Positions 10,468-21,779 of a DNA stretch of 64,000 nucleotides are shown here, one piece after another. The stretch is from NCBI GenBank assembly GCA_963575645.1, contig OY754468.1, positions 26,746,465 through 26,810,464 on the forward strand, written 5' to 3'. How positions within the stretch are numbered: position 1 is the first letter of the stretch; every line of letters begins with the position of its first letter. The notes under the pieces are model-generated. The model was not told the origin of the DNA and made no database searches. It worked only from the letters and a program-made list of their open reading frames with translations. The DNA is from Xanthostigma xanthostigma. Taxonomy: Eukaryota > Arthropoda > Insecta > Raphidioptera > Raphidiidae. The position numbers and the translations under genes are program-made.

Positions 10468-10862
10468 TATTTTTTTATGAACGGTTTCAATGTTAAGTTA
10501 TAATTAAAATTATTTTTTTATTTTTTTCACATTGCTATAAAACAGTGTATTTTCTTAACGTTAAATTCATTGACCTTGTTAATAATCATTCAGATTACTA
10601 TTGACTGTTACCTCGCAGACGAAAATCTGTACTATTTATCGTATTGCCAAGCCTAACACCTTGACTGTTTTCCTACGGAAAGTCTTGATTTGGCAGAAGA
10701 CAGTCGCAAATTCAAGATTGAATATAATATGAGGAATGATATTATTATTATATTATTCTTTATGTGAATATTAATGATGTGCAAGCTGTTGCGAATAGAT
10801 TAATTACTATTATTATTTTTAACGTGGTAAATCATCCATAAATAAATAATGTTTAGACCTAC

Positions 10863-10965
10863 CTATAAAACTTTGATTGAAGGCTATTTTGATGGTCATA
10901 TGCCCTCCTTTACATGTAGCTGTGACTGTGGGAGCGAAATCCGTGTCCACTAGCTGTCCTCTAGC
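10863..10965 (-). CDS. ZP-domain protein gene, exon with start of ZP-N
   Basis: This exon opens the ZP domain. The acceptor is ATCTTTGTGTTTCAG and the donor GTAGGT. It has 34 codons in phase 0 plus one G that pairs with the next exon (7253). Readable blocks are ARGQLVDTDFAPTV, then TATCKGGHMTIKIAFNQSF. The Cys in TATC and the pattern C-x3-H-M-T-I-K-I-x-F fit the first conserved cysteine and first beta strand of ZP-N. The family comprises secreted or membrane-anchored matrix proteins, in insects often needed for cuticle or tracheal shape. The preceding exon, with signal peptide, was not located. Which member it is cannot be told from about 79 residues. Homology is recognised from the sequence pattern; the splice joints are inferred. 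Confidence 0.85.
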
Positions 10966-11113
10966 CTGAAACACAAAGATAAAAATATATTTTTTTCTAT
11001 AGCCAAATTTTGGTTCTGCAATTATAAAGTAATAAGAAATTAGATTATATATATAACAAATTCCCACGTTACAATTTTACAATCCTGATATATGTATAAC
11101 ATTTTTATATTTT

Positions 11114-11172
11114 TGGCCTAGGCCAAACTGGTTTGTAGAACTAGTTTGGCCTAGGCTAAACTAGTTTGTCCT
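11114..11172. repeat. Short palindrome with CCTAGG and CTAGTT units
   Basis: GGCCTAGGCCAAACTGGTT and AACTAGTTTGGCCTAGG pair around a 5-base loop, followed by a third half-copy CTAAACTAGTTTG. It lies in the intron upstream of the ZP exon at 10965. No function is apparent. Confidence 0.6.
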
Positions 11173-11278
11173 GACATCGGGTTTGGCCGGTAACATATAC
11201 ATTTTTTGGCTCCTTTTAGGCTTTCAAATGTTTGATTAAAAAATACATTTATTACAATAAGAAATAAATTTAAAAAAA

Positions 11279-11510
11279 ATTGGTTGTCTGTAAAGTCGGT
11301 TTACGGACGATAGTTTTACGTGATAACGTATTTCGCTCGAATAATACATAACCTAAATTTTAGTAGCTGTCAAACTTGGGCCGATCGTGCGCGGAACGTG
11401 ACACATTTCGGAACGTGATACATTTCGGAACGTGACACATTTCGGAACGTGACACTTTTTCGTGCGTGCAGCCGGTGTTTCATCAATTTATAAGACGTTA
11501 TCACGTCAAA
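11279..11510 (+). repeat. Family A repeat, short copy
   Basis: It starts ATTGGTTGTCTGTAAAGTCG and ends AAGACGTTATCACGTCAAA with A runs at both edges. The inner part carries a threefold tandem CATTTCGGAACGTGA. Same family as 2654..3319, 15385..15580, 32038..32284 and 62632..62841. Confidence 0.75.
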
Positions 11511-11964
11511 AAAAAAATGAAAATACGTAGTCACCCAAAGGTGGGCCAATCTAGCTACACAGATTGCTCGATATTACTCTATAGTCTATGCTATAGTATA
11601 AAATTCATTCATTAATTTGAAATATACTGTCAAATTGTTTATAACAATTGATCGCACAAGAATTTTTCAATTCTGACAAATTTTGTTCAATCTAAACCTA
11701 ATTCTCAATGTTCAAGATTTTGCGGATTTTTCTGAGCGATCCTTATGGTGATAAGCAATGTTTAAGATCTTTTTTCCGAAAAAATATTTTTGAATTCGTG
11801 CTTCAATAAGCTTTCATTTGACATCCCTGCACGTTGCTCTTGAAACATTTTTTTTTCATTTACAATTTACCCACTAAAATCAACTCCCAGAATCAAAATT
11901 CTATTTTTATTGGCCAAATCTTTAAAAAGTTTTTCGTTTTTAATAAATTTTTGATCCTATGCAG
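11511..11964. other. AT-rich stretch, no gene seen
   Basis: No recognised element. It ends with a pyrimidine-rich run and AG that could act as an acceptor for the open frame that follows. Confidence 0.3.
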
Positions 11965-12080
11965 GTGAATTGGAATGCAGTGTTACTGGTGTTACAGATA
12001 ATAATACATTGAAGGCGAAAGTTGAAAAAACTAATCGACCTTCGTCACCGAGAAAACTTATTGTTCAACGACGCGCATGT
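11965..12080 (+). CDS. Candidate exon or coding relic, unidentified
   Basis: After TTTTTGATCCTATGCAG the sequence reads ELECSVTGVTDNNTLKAKV and then EKTNRPSSPRKLIVQRR before a T run and a stop. The residue mix is protein-like and richer in GC than its surroundings. The possible donor (TGTGTTTTTT) is poor. I do not recognise the family; it may equally be a transposase relic. Confidence 0.3.
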
Positions 12081-12309
12081 GTTTTTTTTTTCATTTTATA
12101 CTTGACATGACACAGAACTATTTTATATCAGAAATGATTGGTTATAAAGTCTATAGTCATCAGAATTTAATAATATTTATTAATTTTAAAACGACGCTAT
12201 TCTTAAATCATTTGTTTTTTATCCGTTTTTAAAAAGTACGTTTCTCTTTCCATTTTAAATGTATTATTAATATTAGGAAAACTGTTCAAAATAGATATTT
12301 AAAGTGTTA

Positions 12310-12545
12310 TATATTTTCTCCCGACTACGAAAAAAAAGGGATTATTAGAATCAATGTACTGGGCCGATTTTTTAAATTTCGTACCCAAAGGGCAAAAAAT
12401 GGAACCCTTATAATTTCGTCACGGCCGTCCGTCCATCTGTTTGTGTATCTGTCCGATTGTTTCAGCCTTGTAACTCCGCCATCTTTCTATCGATTCGGAT
12501 GAAATTTGACAGGCAAGTGTCTTATGTGGACTGGCATACAATTGT
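12310..12545 (-). repeat. Lepidopteran SINE-like repeat, reversed
   Basis: The block CTCCCGACTACG, then GGAACCCTTATAATTTCGTC, CCGTCCGTCCATCTGTTTG and the sentence-like CTTGTAACTCCGCCATC is the reversed tail of the SINE-like class seen forward at 37275..37815 and 15105..15205. Confidence 0.6.
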
Positions 12546-12878
12546 GTAATGAAATTAGAAAAAATAAAATTAAAAAAAAAAAACAAGAGAGTGACACTTT
12601 ACAAATACCTACTTTTAACGAAAATATATATAAGTAAGTAATTTAAGAATACACCTATGATGTTTATGTACATTGGCGCGACGTTTCGCTTGACCAGAGA
12701 CGTTATTTTTTGTTTGCTTTATTAAAGAAATGAAAGATGGCAACTAATGTGGATAATTTTTTTAGACAACTTCCAGTTTTGATCTCATTCTATGTAGTAA
12801 TATACCTATTATGAATATTTTTTTTTGGTATAAATTCTTGTTTTGAAGTTTTGGAACAAAGTTCTTTATGGGACGTTA

Positions 12879-13326
12879 TGGGCTATGTGCACGGAGGCGG
12901 AGTTACAAATTTTTCGATGCGAGCGTTTGTGGTGAGCACTAGGGGAAACTTCGATCTCCAATTTTTCGTATGTCAGTGAGCAATGTTTATTAAAAGTGAA
13001 AGTAATTATAATTTTATAAAGTTTTTTAATTACAAAGAAAACATAGGAAAAACTAAGCGATCGGGAAATGCTTGTTGTGTTCCAGGCTGTTGCGCAGATG
13101 GCGATTTAAGTAAAATAAAGACCATTGGCGCCCTATTTTGACGTTCCGCTGTCAGTGTAAACAAATTAACATGTTTTCCTTATTACATTTTTTTTTTGAC
13201 ACATCATGGCCAACTAAAGTTTTTGACTTATCACCATAGAAACATGTCGCGATTTCCATAAAAAGTTAGTTCAATAATTCTCTATTAGCCACTAGCGGCG
13301 CTAATAGGCTTCGTGCACACAGCCTA
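12879..13326. mobile_element. 448-bp TA-flanked MITE with THAP relic
   Basis: The terminal inverted repeats are TGGGCTATGTGCACGGAGGC on the left and GCTTCGTGCACACAGCCTA on the right, each flanked by TA. Inside is a short coding relic with a THAP-like start (13043..13141), so the element probably derives from a longer transposon that encoded a THAP protein. Confidence 0.6.
13043..13141 (+). pseudogene. THAP zinc-finger N-terminus relic
   Basis: The frame reads IGKTKRSGNACCVPGCC, then ADGDLSKIKTIGALF and a stop. A short basic start followed by C-x-V-P-G-C is the usual opening of a THAP zinc finger, a DNA-binding domain common in transposases. The first codon is ATA where ATG would be expected. 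The rest of the domain is missing, so it cannot be functional. Confidence 0.45.
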
Positions 13327-13337
13327 TAGATATGAAT

Positions 13338-13422
13338 GGAGAGAGCTAGATCCTAACGGAGTCAGATTTTTGAATTTTGGTCCCAGAGAGGAGCAAATTG
13401 AAAACAAAAAAGTTTTTTGCTT
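13338..13422 (+). repeat. SINE-like fragment, family V
   Basis: TTTTTGAATTTTGGTCCCAG followed by AGCAAATTGAAAACAAA matches the blocks at about 52308 and 52445. Confidence 0.5.
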
Positions 13423-13424
13423 AT

Positions 13425-13765
13425 AATTCGCTCAATTTAAATCAGATCGATTCTAAATCTGTCTTAAACGAAAGAGGAGAACTTTTTACAAAGATTTTGT
13501 ATAACAGAATTCGCAAAAATAGTTTTTTTTATACATAAAAAAGCAGAAATAAACACTGTATAAATTCGAATTTGCCTAATATATCGCGCACGTGAATCGG
13601 CTATCCTTTTCTCTTACACAGTGTGTTATGGACATTTAAAGATTGCGTATGTTCTGTCTTAAAATAAAAAGATTGCATTTGTTCAAAATAGGATGCCATT
13701 TCAAATATTAGTTAGTTTTTTTAGATTAATATTTTGTGAAATGCAACGCCTTCTAACTTCACGAT
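13425..13765 (+). repeat. Block B, stand-alone copy
   Basis: From CGCTCAATTTAAATCAGATC through GTCTTAAACGAAAGAGGAG to TGTGAAATGCAACGCCTTCT it aligns by eye with 2815-3125, which is embedded in the long family A copy. No coding sequence. Confidence 0.7.
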
Positions 13766-13806
13766 TTGTTATTAAACCTACATATTATTTATATAGCGAT
13801 ATCTAA

Positions 13807-13875
13807 GCAATGTCAGTGGTTCAGTGGTATATTATACTCATCTGCCATGCAGGTTTGATTCCCGACAGATGCGCA
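13807..13875 (+). tRNA. tRNA-Gly(GCC)-like relic, probably inactive
   Basis: GTGGTTCAGTGGTATA is the A-box half of tRNA-Gly, CTGCCATGC is the anticodon region with GCC, and GGTTTGATTCCC is the B box. Compared with a normal tRNA-Gly the bases between anticodon arm and T arm are deleted, and the acceptor stem does not close (GCAATGT against AGATGCGC). A pseudogene or SINE head is more likely than a working tRNA. A T-rich run follows. Confidence 0.55.
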
Positions 13876-15104
13876 AACATTGTTATTTTTATTTTTTTAG
13901 AGTTGCCAATCACACGTTTAATTTTTGTTTATTAATCATATTATAGTATAAATAAAATTTTCGAATAATTTGTAGACAAATTAGTCAAAAAATTATGTGA
14001 TACATAAATAATAAATAGCGAAAAGAACTTCGTTCCAACCAGGTGTTTCACGAGACATCTCGTCTTTTTTTGTTTGTTTTTCTTTTTTTTTAACCACTTA
14101 ACTGCATCATCATCTCCGCTCAGTATTTTTATTATAATTTTTAGAATCAACGTTTCCAATAGCATTCTTAAATACAAAACAAAATGTTTGAAATAATCAT
14201 TTTTATTGATGTTAAAGCATTTGAAAAAATACGATTTTTTACAAAAACTAAACTCTAGCTAGAACCAATGAATTAGTTTTTTGTAGTAAGTTTTTTGTAC
14301 ACAAAAATAACGCACTTTAGCGATTTTTGAATTTTGATTTTAAGCGATCTTGAGATTGACATTCCTGGAATATTATTATTCGTAAGAATTTCAATTACAA
14401 GTAATCACTGTGACGTCATTAAGATTACACAGAAATGTATAATTTTATATTACAACCGTTACCAGTTTAAATCAACTACATATAATATATATTATATACC
14501 TCTAACGTTTTATTACCATGCATAAGCATGAATGATTTACATAGATATGTAGGTACTATCTTACTCATTCATAAACAAAGTGTAATAAATTATTTTATAT
14601 AGGGCTAAATCCTTTTAATACTTTTTAATGTAAATATTGCATTTTTTTTAATATACTGATTTTTGGCTTCTACACTATTTAATGTAATTAGTCACGTCTT
14701 ATTTAGCTAGATTACTTTTAAATACATAAAATAAATTTAAAAAGAATACAAGATACAAGATGGATGGACCATATTGCATTTATAATTTTCTATATTGTAA
14801 ATTAATATAATTCGTGACTTTCTGAGGTCATTATTTACATTAACCAAAAAAATAAAATTATTCGACAAATGTTAATTTGCATTATTAGAATTGATAAATA
14901 ATCTAGGTAGTGAAAATTAATAAAAATAAAAAAAAACATTAATTATAAAATTATAAAAAAATATATTTCTCATAATAAGCGATTTCATTTGATATGTAAA
15001 TAATTTTTATTTCATTTTCTAATTAAAAATGAATTCGTCTATTTAGACTATGCGTACGTGATAGGGTAACTTTATATAAATCTACCAAACAACTTTTTTC
15101 GTCC
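13876..15104. other. Very AT-rich stretch, no gene seen
   Basis: Long A and T runs with a TA-rich patch near 14480. The only long open frames are low-complexity. I see nothing to annotate. Confidence 0.4.
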
Positions 15105-15205
15105 CGTAGATTTGGAGAAAATAAACTGTGACAGACGGACAGATAGACAGACACGAGAATAAGGGTTCCGTTTTTTCATCGGATGTATGGAACCCTAAAA
15201 ACGAT
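15105..15205 (+). repeat. SINE-like 3' tail
   Basis: GACAGACGGACAGATAGACA followed by GAGAATAAGGGTTCCGTTTT is the tail of the lepidopteran SINE-like class found complete at 37275..37815. Confidence 0.6.
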
Positions 15206-15384
15206 ATAAATCTGTTTTGCCTCTTTACGGAATGATACATTACAGTGTAAACTCTATATAGCGAACTTGAAGGGACTGGGTATTTTATTGCGTTTTGAAG
15301 AGTTTTCGTTAAACGGAAAGTACAAGATAACAATATAATTTTACCAACAAATTGTTCTCATTTTGAATAAATTAAGTAAAAAAA

Positions 15385-15580
15385 ATTGGTTGTCTGTAAA
15401 GTCGGTTTACGGACGATAGTTTTACGTTTTAACGTATTCCGCTCGAATATCATATTTAATAATCACGCACAGGGTCAGGCGGAACGTTAGGAACGTTACA
15501 CTTTTTCGTGCATGCAGCCGGTGTTTCATCTTTTTATATTGACGCCATTCATCAATTTATAAGATGTTATCACGTCAAAA
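15385..15580 (+). repeat. Family A repeat nested in the pogo-like element
   Basis: It begins ATTGGTTGTCTGTAAAGTCG and ends GATGTTATCACGTCAAA. The inner AGGCGGAACGTTAGGAACGT and CAGCCGGTGTTTCATC blocks match the other copies. Confidence 0.75.
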
Positions 15581-15854
15581 ATTTACATAACAAAATTACA
15601 GTTCTGTTTTTTACTATGCCAGTATTTTAATGTATTTTATACATATCTTGGGATATCTATAGTAGAATTATCTTCGTTTTTTAAAAACAATTTTTCTAAT
15701 AATTTTGAGGCACGCAGATATTTTTTAGCGAAATTAAAGTTTATTGGGGTCTGAATAATGCCGTATTGTTTCGCTATTGAGAGTTGTTACGTTATTTAGA
15801 CTGTTTCAATATAAGGGGAACAATGTAAACCAAACAAACCTTAGCAATTATATA

Positions 15855-16018
15855 GGTTTGATCCAAGCTGCGGAAAACGGTCACAGAATTGTCGCAGTCT
15901 GTTACCGCGCAAGACTGTCTTGCGCACTAGCTCAAAAATCGATATAAACAGTTTCGTTTCAGCTAGTGCGCAAGACGATGACGTTTCTGTTACCGTTCTT
16001 TGACTGCTTGGAACATAC
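15855..16018. mobile_element. Palindromic MITE, family K copy 1
   Basis: ATCCAAGCTGCGGAAAACGG and CCGTTCTTTGACTGCTTGGA are the inverted tips. The inner arms carry GCGCAAGACTGTCTTGCGCA, itself a palindrome, and TAGTGCGCAAGACGATGACG. Second copy at 18528..18700. Confidence 0.7.
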
Positions 16019-16134
16019 CTAATTTCTACGTTTTAAGGAGTTTTTCGTTAAATAGAAGTTCGTTATATAGGGTTTACACGGTATATATAACCGTGTCGCG
16101 GTGTGGAAATAGTTATTTATTTGCAAGCACGCGT

Positions 16135-16563
16135 TTAAGAGTATTCGTCCCTGCAAACACCCCCTGCACCCTTCATCTCAAATCTTTTCCTCTCGCCTAA
16201 AAACGGTTCGCGCTCTCCCGACGCTATTTTTAAAGCTAGAGGGTTCTGGTAAACGCAAAATGAAAGACAAAGAATCAGACTACAGATCCTTCAGGTGATT
16301 TTTTTGAAAAACAGTTTCGCCTACGTGTGAAATATTACGTAACTTATTATTTTTTTCAAAAGGTTGTAAGTTTATTCAGGAATTTTTTTTCAAAAAATTC
16401 GCCTGAAGGATCTGTAGACTGATTCTTTGTCTTTCATTTGGCGTTTACCAGAACCCTCTAGCTTTAAAAATAGCGTCGGGAGAGCGCGAACCGTTTTTAG
16501 GCGAGAGGAAAAGATTTGAGATTAAGGGTGCAGGGGGTATTTGCAGGGACGAATACTCTTAAA
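16135..16563. mobile_element. Fold-back element E copy 1, about 178-bp arms
   Basis: The left arm starts TTAAGAGTATTCGTCCCTGC and the right arm ends in the complement. Both arms carry CGCTCTCCCGACGCTATTTT, GCTAGAGGGTTCTGGTAAAC and CAGATCCTTCAGG or their complements, almost without differences. The loop is about 75 bases. A decayed relative lies at 58476..58775. Confidence 0.85.
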
Positions 16564-17205
<642 letters not shown>

Positions 17206-17533
17206 AATGTAACAATACTTGCTACATTATGAAAACTTTCAATATACATTTTTCAACCCCATAAAAAAAACCATTCGTATAGCTCCTGGTAAAAAATCGT
17301 TGTATTAGTTTATTTAAAAAAAATTAAACGTTAGTTTAAAATAATCAATGATTAATTGTAACTTTAACTCTAAAAACAAATTCACTTCCATAAGAAAATT
17401 ACCGTTTCCAGTTAACAGCCTGCCTAACATTATAATAGTCTATATAACGACAGTTTTTTAAATGACAATGCAGGAATGAAAGTGTATTCGTTTGTGGAAA
17501 ACGGTTTGAATCATTTATTTTTTAAATCGTGGC

Positions 17534-17808
17534 AAATACATGGGAAAATGGATTTCGGTGAATTTTTTTCAAACTGAAGGAAATGAATCAGTCATTTGAT
17601 GCTGAAAAGTTTCCAATACAACTTGAGTCTGAAAATCCTGGTGTCCAAAGTTGCAAGCTTATCAAAAACGGCTGTTTTGTGGATAAATATATAATATAAT
17701 GGGATTATCAGACCCAAGTTGTATTGGAAACTTTTTTCAGCATCGAATTACTGATTCATTCCCCCCAGTTAGAAAATATTTCACCGAGATCCATTTTCCC
17801 ATGTATTT
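17534..17808. mobile_element. Inverted-repeat MITE R, about 105-bp arms
   Basis: AAATACATGGGAAAATGGAT pairs with ATCCATTTTCCCATGTATTT at the tips, and GAAAAGTTTCCAATACAACT pairs with AGTTGTATTGGAAACTTTTT further in. The loop is about 65 bases. The open frame at 17724-17924 is read from the right arm. Confidence 0.8.
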
Positions 17809-18527
17809 GGTGCGGGGTCCTTAACATTCATTGCTTATCCATAAGTTACTCTTTCTTATTTAGAAGAATTGTGTTAAGAAATATGATATTATTAAGTAAT
17901 TATAATGAAACATATTTTTTGTGAAGATTCTGTATACATTGTTTGTTAGTAAAGACGCTTATAAAATTCAACCGATGATGAATTTGCGAATTCGTGTGAA
18001 TAATTGAATCGCGGTCCATGAAATTACAGCTTTGCGAGCATGCATATTTGTTTTATGGTCTAAAATCATTTCTTAAGATTATAATCATCTATGTTGAGCC
18101 ATGTTTTGATGATATTCGATATTATAATGGTAGGTACCTACTTGTAGAGCACCGTTTTTAATTTACATTTATTAGATCTTCAGAATGTACAGTTACGCAA
18201 ATAATACTAGATATTTCACTTTAAAATTCATATTAAGATATCATCTAAAGAGCTTAAAAAACAAATTTAATTTACAGTATGAAGATATATTTTGATACAA
18301 GATGAATTTTTTATAAACGAAATATTAGATTTTGTAGATTTGACTCTCAGTTTAATAAACGTTATGCTCTAAAATTTTGTACCTCAGGCATGTTTTGTTA
18401 ATTTTCTTTCTCTATAATCTTAATAACATAACGGGGAAAATGTGGATAATTACAGATAGTCATTATACGAATGGCGCCTGTTATGACCACATTTTGATTG
18501 AAGCTTCATAAAATATTCGTTATTATT
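17809..18527. other. AT-rich stretch, no gene seen
   Basis: I see no coding exon and no complete repeat. Confidence 0.3.
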
Positions 18528-18700
18528 TATGTTCCAAGCAGCCAGAGAACGGACACAGAACCGTCCCCATCTTGCGCATTAGTCCACAGTTTTGCGCAGT
18601 AGCTCAGTCTTGTGCAGTAAACCGATACAAGAAGTTTTGTTTTAGCTACTGCGCAAGGCGATGACGGTTCTGTATCCGTTCTCTGGTTGCTTGGAACATA
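18528..18700. mobile_element. Palindromic MITE, family K copy 2
   Basis: TATGTTCCAAGCAGCCAGAG and CTCTGGTTGCTTGGAACATA are the tips. GGACACAGAACCGTC and GACGGTTCTGTATCC follow, with TTGCGCA units inside. The minus-strand open frame is a palindrome shadow. Confidence 0.75.
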
Positions 18701-20879
18701 CCTATTATTACTGATATACATAATGTTTTACCCGGTACCATGGGTGTAGGTGGCACGTTAAACTTTTCAACCATGCATGAAATAAACTTGAAAACAGGTT
18801 CCAATTAAGAAACATTGGACCAGTCCGCCTCTGATTCCAAATAATTTTTCCGATTTCTAATAGTTTCAATTAATCGAAAATCTATCAGACGCCTTGACCG
18901 AGATTGCAATTTTCTTTGGCTTTGGCTCTCTATTCATGTATTCTATGGTAACATAGCATGACCCATTACGTAATTACATTAATAAGAGCAATTCTCGTAC
19001 GTAGTATTTATGCTCGGATTTAGTATCATACAGAAAGAGCCGTTGGAAAATTGCTGATGCGTGCGTTTAATTTGAATAAGTATTATGATGGACATACCAG
19101 CACATACTCGATCTATCCAGTGACCATAGTGAGTTGCAGAATTATTGACAGAAGAAAAATTAAAAATTTTGGCACACATGGGCAGTTTATTACAAGAGAT
19201 GACTTTCATTGAATTAGGGTTCTGGATACTTAAATGGAATTTTTTTATTATGTAGAACAAAATTATGCGTCCATCTGAACAAAATTTAATAATCTAAGAA
19301 ATACTGAATGATTCCTTGAAGCGTTAAACATCATTATTGCGTCATTTATGTTCGATTGCAAAAATCACTGTCAGAAAAGCTGATTTTACAACTGCCCTTA
19401 TATTGCGACTAGTCATATTTCTTCATAAGAATAGCATTGTAGAGTTTTAAATCGATCCTGATCGAAAAATAATTTGATCGATTGACACAATATTTTCTTT
19501 AAACTGCGTATACATGTATTTGACAATTGATAATTGATTCAAAATTTAGCTTGAAGAGCGATCTTTTTCTTTGTGAGTCAATTATTTGTTTTGGTGCAAA
19601 TGCACTCTAATGTTCTACATGGTAGGGAATTAACTAAATTTCTGAATCGATTTCGATAAAAGTTGGCAATAAAGTAAATTCATTATGCAATCTATATGAT
19701 TGGTGCTGAGAAAGAGGCGGCTGATACTTAATACCTAGGGCGGTCAAGACTGAAAATTCGCCACTGAATAGGATGTCTATGTAGGTAATCGTATGATAAC
19801 CTTACAATGGGATAATTATTGTTATTTTGGAATTAATGCCGCCACATGAGGTTAACGTTGGTTATTAAAAAAAAAACAGTGCTGTCGTTTTAAAGCGAAA
19901 CAATCAAATAATTCGTCAGGTACACTTTATACGACAATTTTCAATTAATTTGTGATTTCAATAATAGCGGGGTTTTCCATTCGGATTCGCATGTATATGC
20001 TTTCGTTTATTTTTCGAATTCAGTCGATTTAGAGCGTGTACAATTTTCCAGTATGTAAAAATTTGTGTTTGATTTTGATTAGAAAAATCTAATAGGGATT
20101 TCGAAAAAGGTTCTTTGTTTGGTCTGGATTAATGTCAGCTGTACGTTGAATGGTTTCCGAGATATTTGCGAAAAACTGAGTAAAACATGATCTGACACCT
20201 TCCTCTCATCCAAACGAGACAGTCTTTCTGCGGAGACTTTTTATCACATTTAGTGGAAAGGATAATAAATAGTTTGTGACACTCAAACCTTTTTTTTTTA
20301 ATTTTATCCTTCGGAGCTAATTTTACTGTACTATAATTTGGTAAATATATTTTTCAGCTTCAATAGCTTGTTGGGTGCTAGTTTACATTGTTCATTTAAC
20401 ACTTTTTTGGGGATTTTTCACTTTTGTTCATTTTAGCGACTGCTTAATTTCTCCTTTTTATCCCTATCCCGATCTTTTCCTTGCCGTTACTCGTATCTTT
20501 CCGCACTTTTCTTCCCACGAAAAGCATCTAGTCTTCAATTATCTAGTCGTCTTTGTTATTTGGACATCTGTATGATATCTATTATTGCACTGTTAAAAAT
20601 AATATGAAAATGTGTATGTATGGATAATTGCAAAAATGAATAATGCATTCGACTATATGTATACAGTTAGATTGTATGCGCAGCCGTCATGTCATTTGCA
20701 ATGCACTTTTCTAGAAAATTACATTGTTTATGTGCTCCACGCATCGTTAGAAAATTGTAACAAAAATGCTTTATACTGAAACGCCATGCTAATCATTTAA
20801 AATCGTACACGATTTAACTAATTATTATGTAACTCAAAATTATTTGCATATTCCGTAAGGAAATCATGTCCGAGTTAGA
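18701..20879. other. AT-rich stretch, no supported gene
   Basis: The segment 19552-19620 matches the small repeat near 3335. A T-rich plus-strand frame at 20375-20575 follows an acceptor-like TATATTTTTCAG but starts with GTG and encodes only a hydrophobic, low-information peptide. A 93-codon minus frame at 18979-19260 has no domain I know. Confidence 0.3.
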
Positions 20880-20960
20880 GCCTGTGCACACGAGACTACT
20901 CACAAAAGCATGCGTAAGACTCTCGCGCATTAGAAGTGAAACTTCTTAAGTTCCAGCATT
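20880..20960 (+). repeat. Possible family M end fragment
   Basis: AGAGCCTGTGCACACGAGAC resembles the AGGCCGCTGCACACGA tip of the Harbinger-like MITEs at 54.2 and 56.3 kb. No right end was found. Confidence 0.35.
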
Positions 20961-21779
20961 CGTGGACGAATTGCGTGTGTGGTTTATTTTAAAACAAAAC
21001 TGAAATAAATTATTCGCAATTAAACTTTACAATACAATAATTTATAGGTTATGTCAAAATGTCAGTTGCTGAATGCAGGGGGGTTAAGTTTTGTAACTAT
21101 GGCAATGGTAATCAACTGTCATGGTTAAAACAGGTAGGTACTGTATAGAAGTTTATGTCTAACAGAACAGTGCGGAGGGAAATTTTAGTTTATCTTCCAT
21201 CTCTCATCTTCAGAAGTAAAGCCGATTATCGAAACATCGTAGAAAATATATATAAGAAATTCATCAATTTCTGTCTTTTTTTTATTTGATAAAAAAAATA
21301 TGAAAAACACATTGATTAAGGTGTGAAGCTTGAGTGCGCCGCATCGCCATTTAGGCAGTTGGGGTGAGAATTGCGCTTTGGGGTGATCGCCAAATATAAC
21401 ACAGGATTTAACTTCTATATAGTATCTCTTCTGTGTCAATACATATTATTTTAACTACACGACAATACTCAAATAAGAACAAGTTATCGGACGACTACAT
21501 ATTTTGTGTAGTATATGAGAAAAATTCTATGGCTATCTTAAAAATTAGGATCGTTGTTGAATGGTTGTAGGGCGTATATAATAGGTATACAATATCTCTT
21601 TCTAGCAGTAGAAAGTTTTATTTAAAACATTTTGAAAAGATGTAGCATCGCAGTGACGTCGCATTTGCGTATTCCTGCAGTGGTATAGGTAGTGGTTTTA
21701 GGTTAAAGAGTTTGTCCGATAACATTTGAAAATAAGATTAAATCAATAAGTAATAATAGTTCTAATATGCTTTTAGTTC
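20961..21779. other. AT-rich stretch, no gene seen
   Basis: No supported coding or repeat feature. Confidence 0.3.

Larger units (their letters stand above)
9568..10739. repeat. Long inverted repeat, about 470-bp arms
   Basis: The left arm 9568-10040 and right arm 10270-10739 are near-identical inverted copies separated by 229 bp. Landmarks are CAATCTTGAATTTGCGACTG against CAGTCGCAAATTCAAGATTG and CAGTCAATAGTAATCTGAAT against ATTCAGATTACTATTGACTG. Each arm holds the same MITE. The whole structure lies in the ZP gene intron, its right edge about 120 bp from the splice donor at 10862, so the transcript would contain a very long hairpin. Confidence 0.95.
15243..16081. mobile_element. Pogo/Tigger-like MITE with two nested insertions
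   Basis: The ends CAGTGTAAACTCTATATAGC and the complement of CCGTGTAAACCCTATATAAC are flanked by TA on both sides, the Tc1/mariner-pogo signature. Inside lie a family A repeat (15385..15580) and a palindromic element K (15855..16018), so the host element is older than both. Related copies at 55593..56021 and 56950..57422. Confidence 0.75.

Noticed and set aside
18527-18721. 64-codon minus frame
   Set aside because: Shadow of palindromic MITE K2.
20375-20575. 66-codon T-rich frame after a good acceptor
   Set aside because: GTG start; hydrophobic low-complexity product typical of T-rich DNA read by chance.
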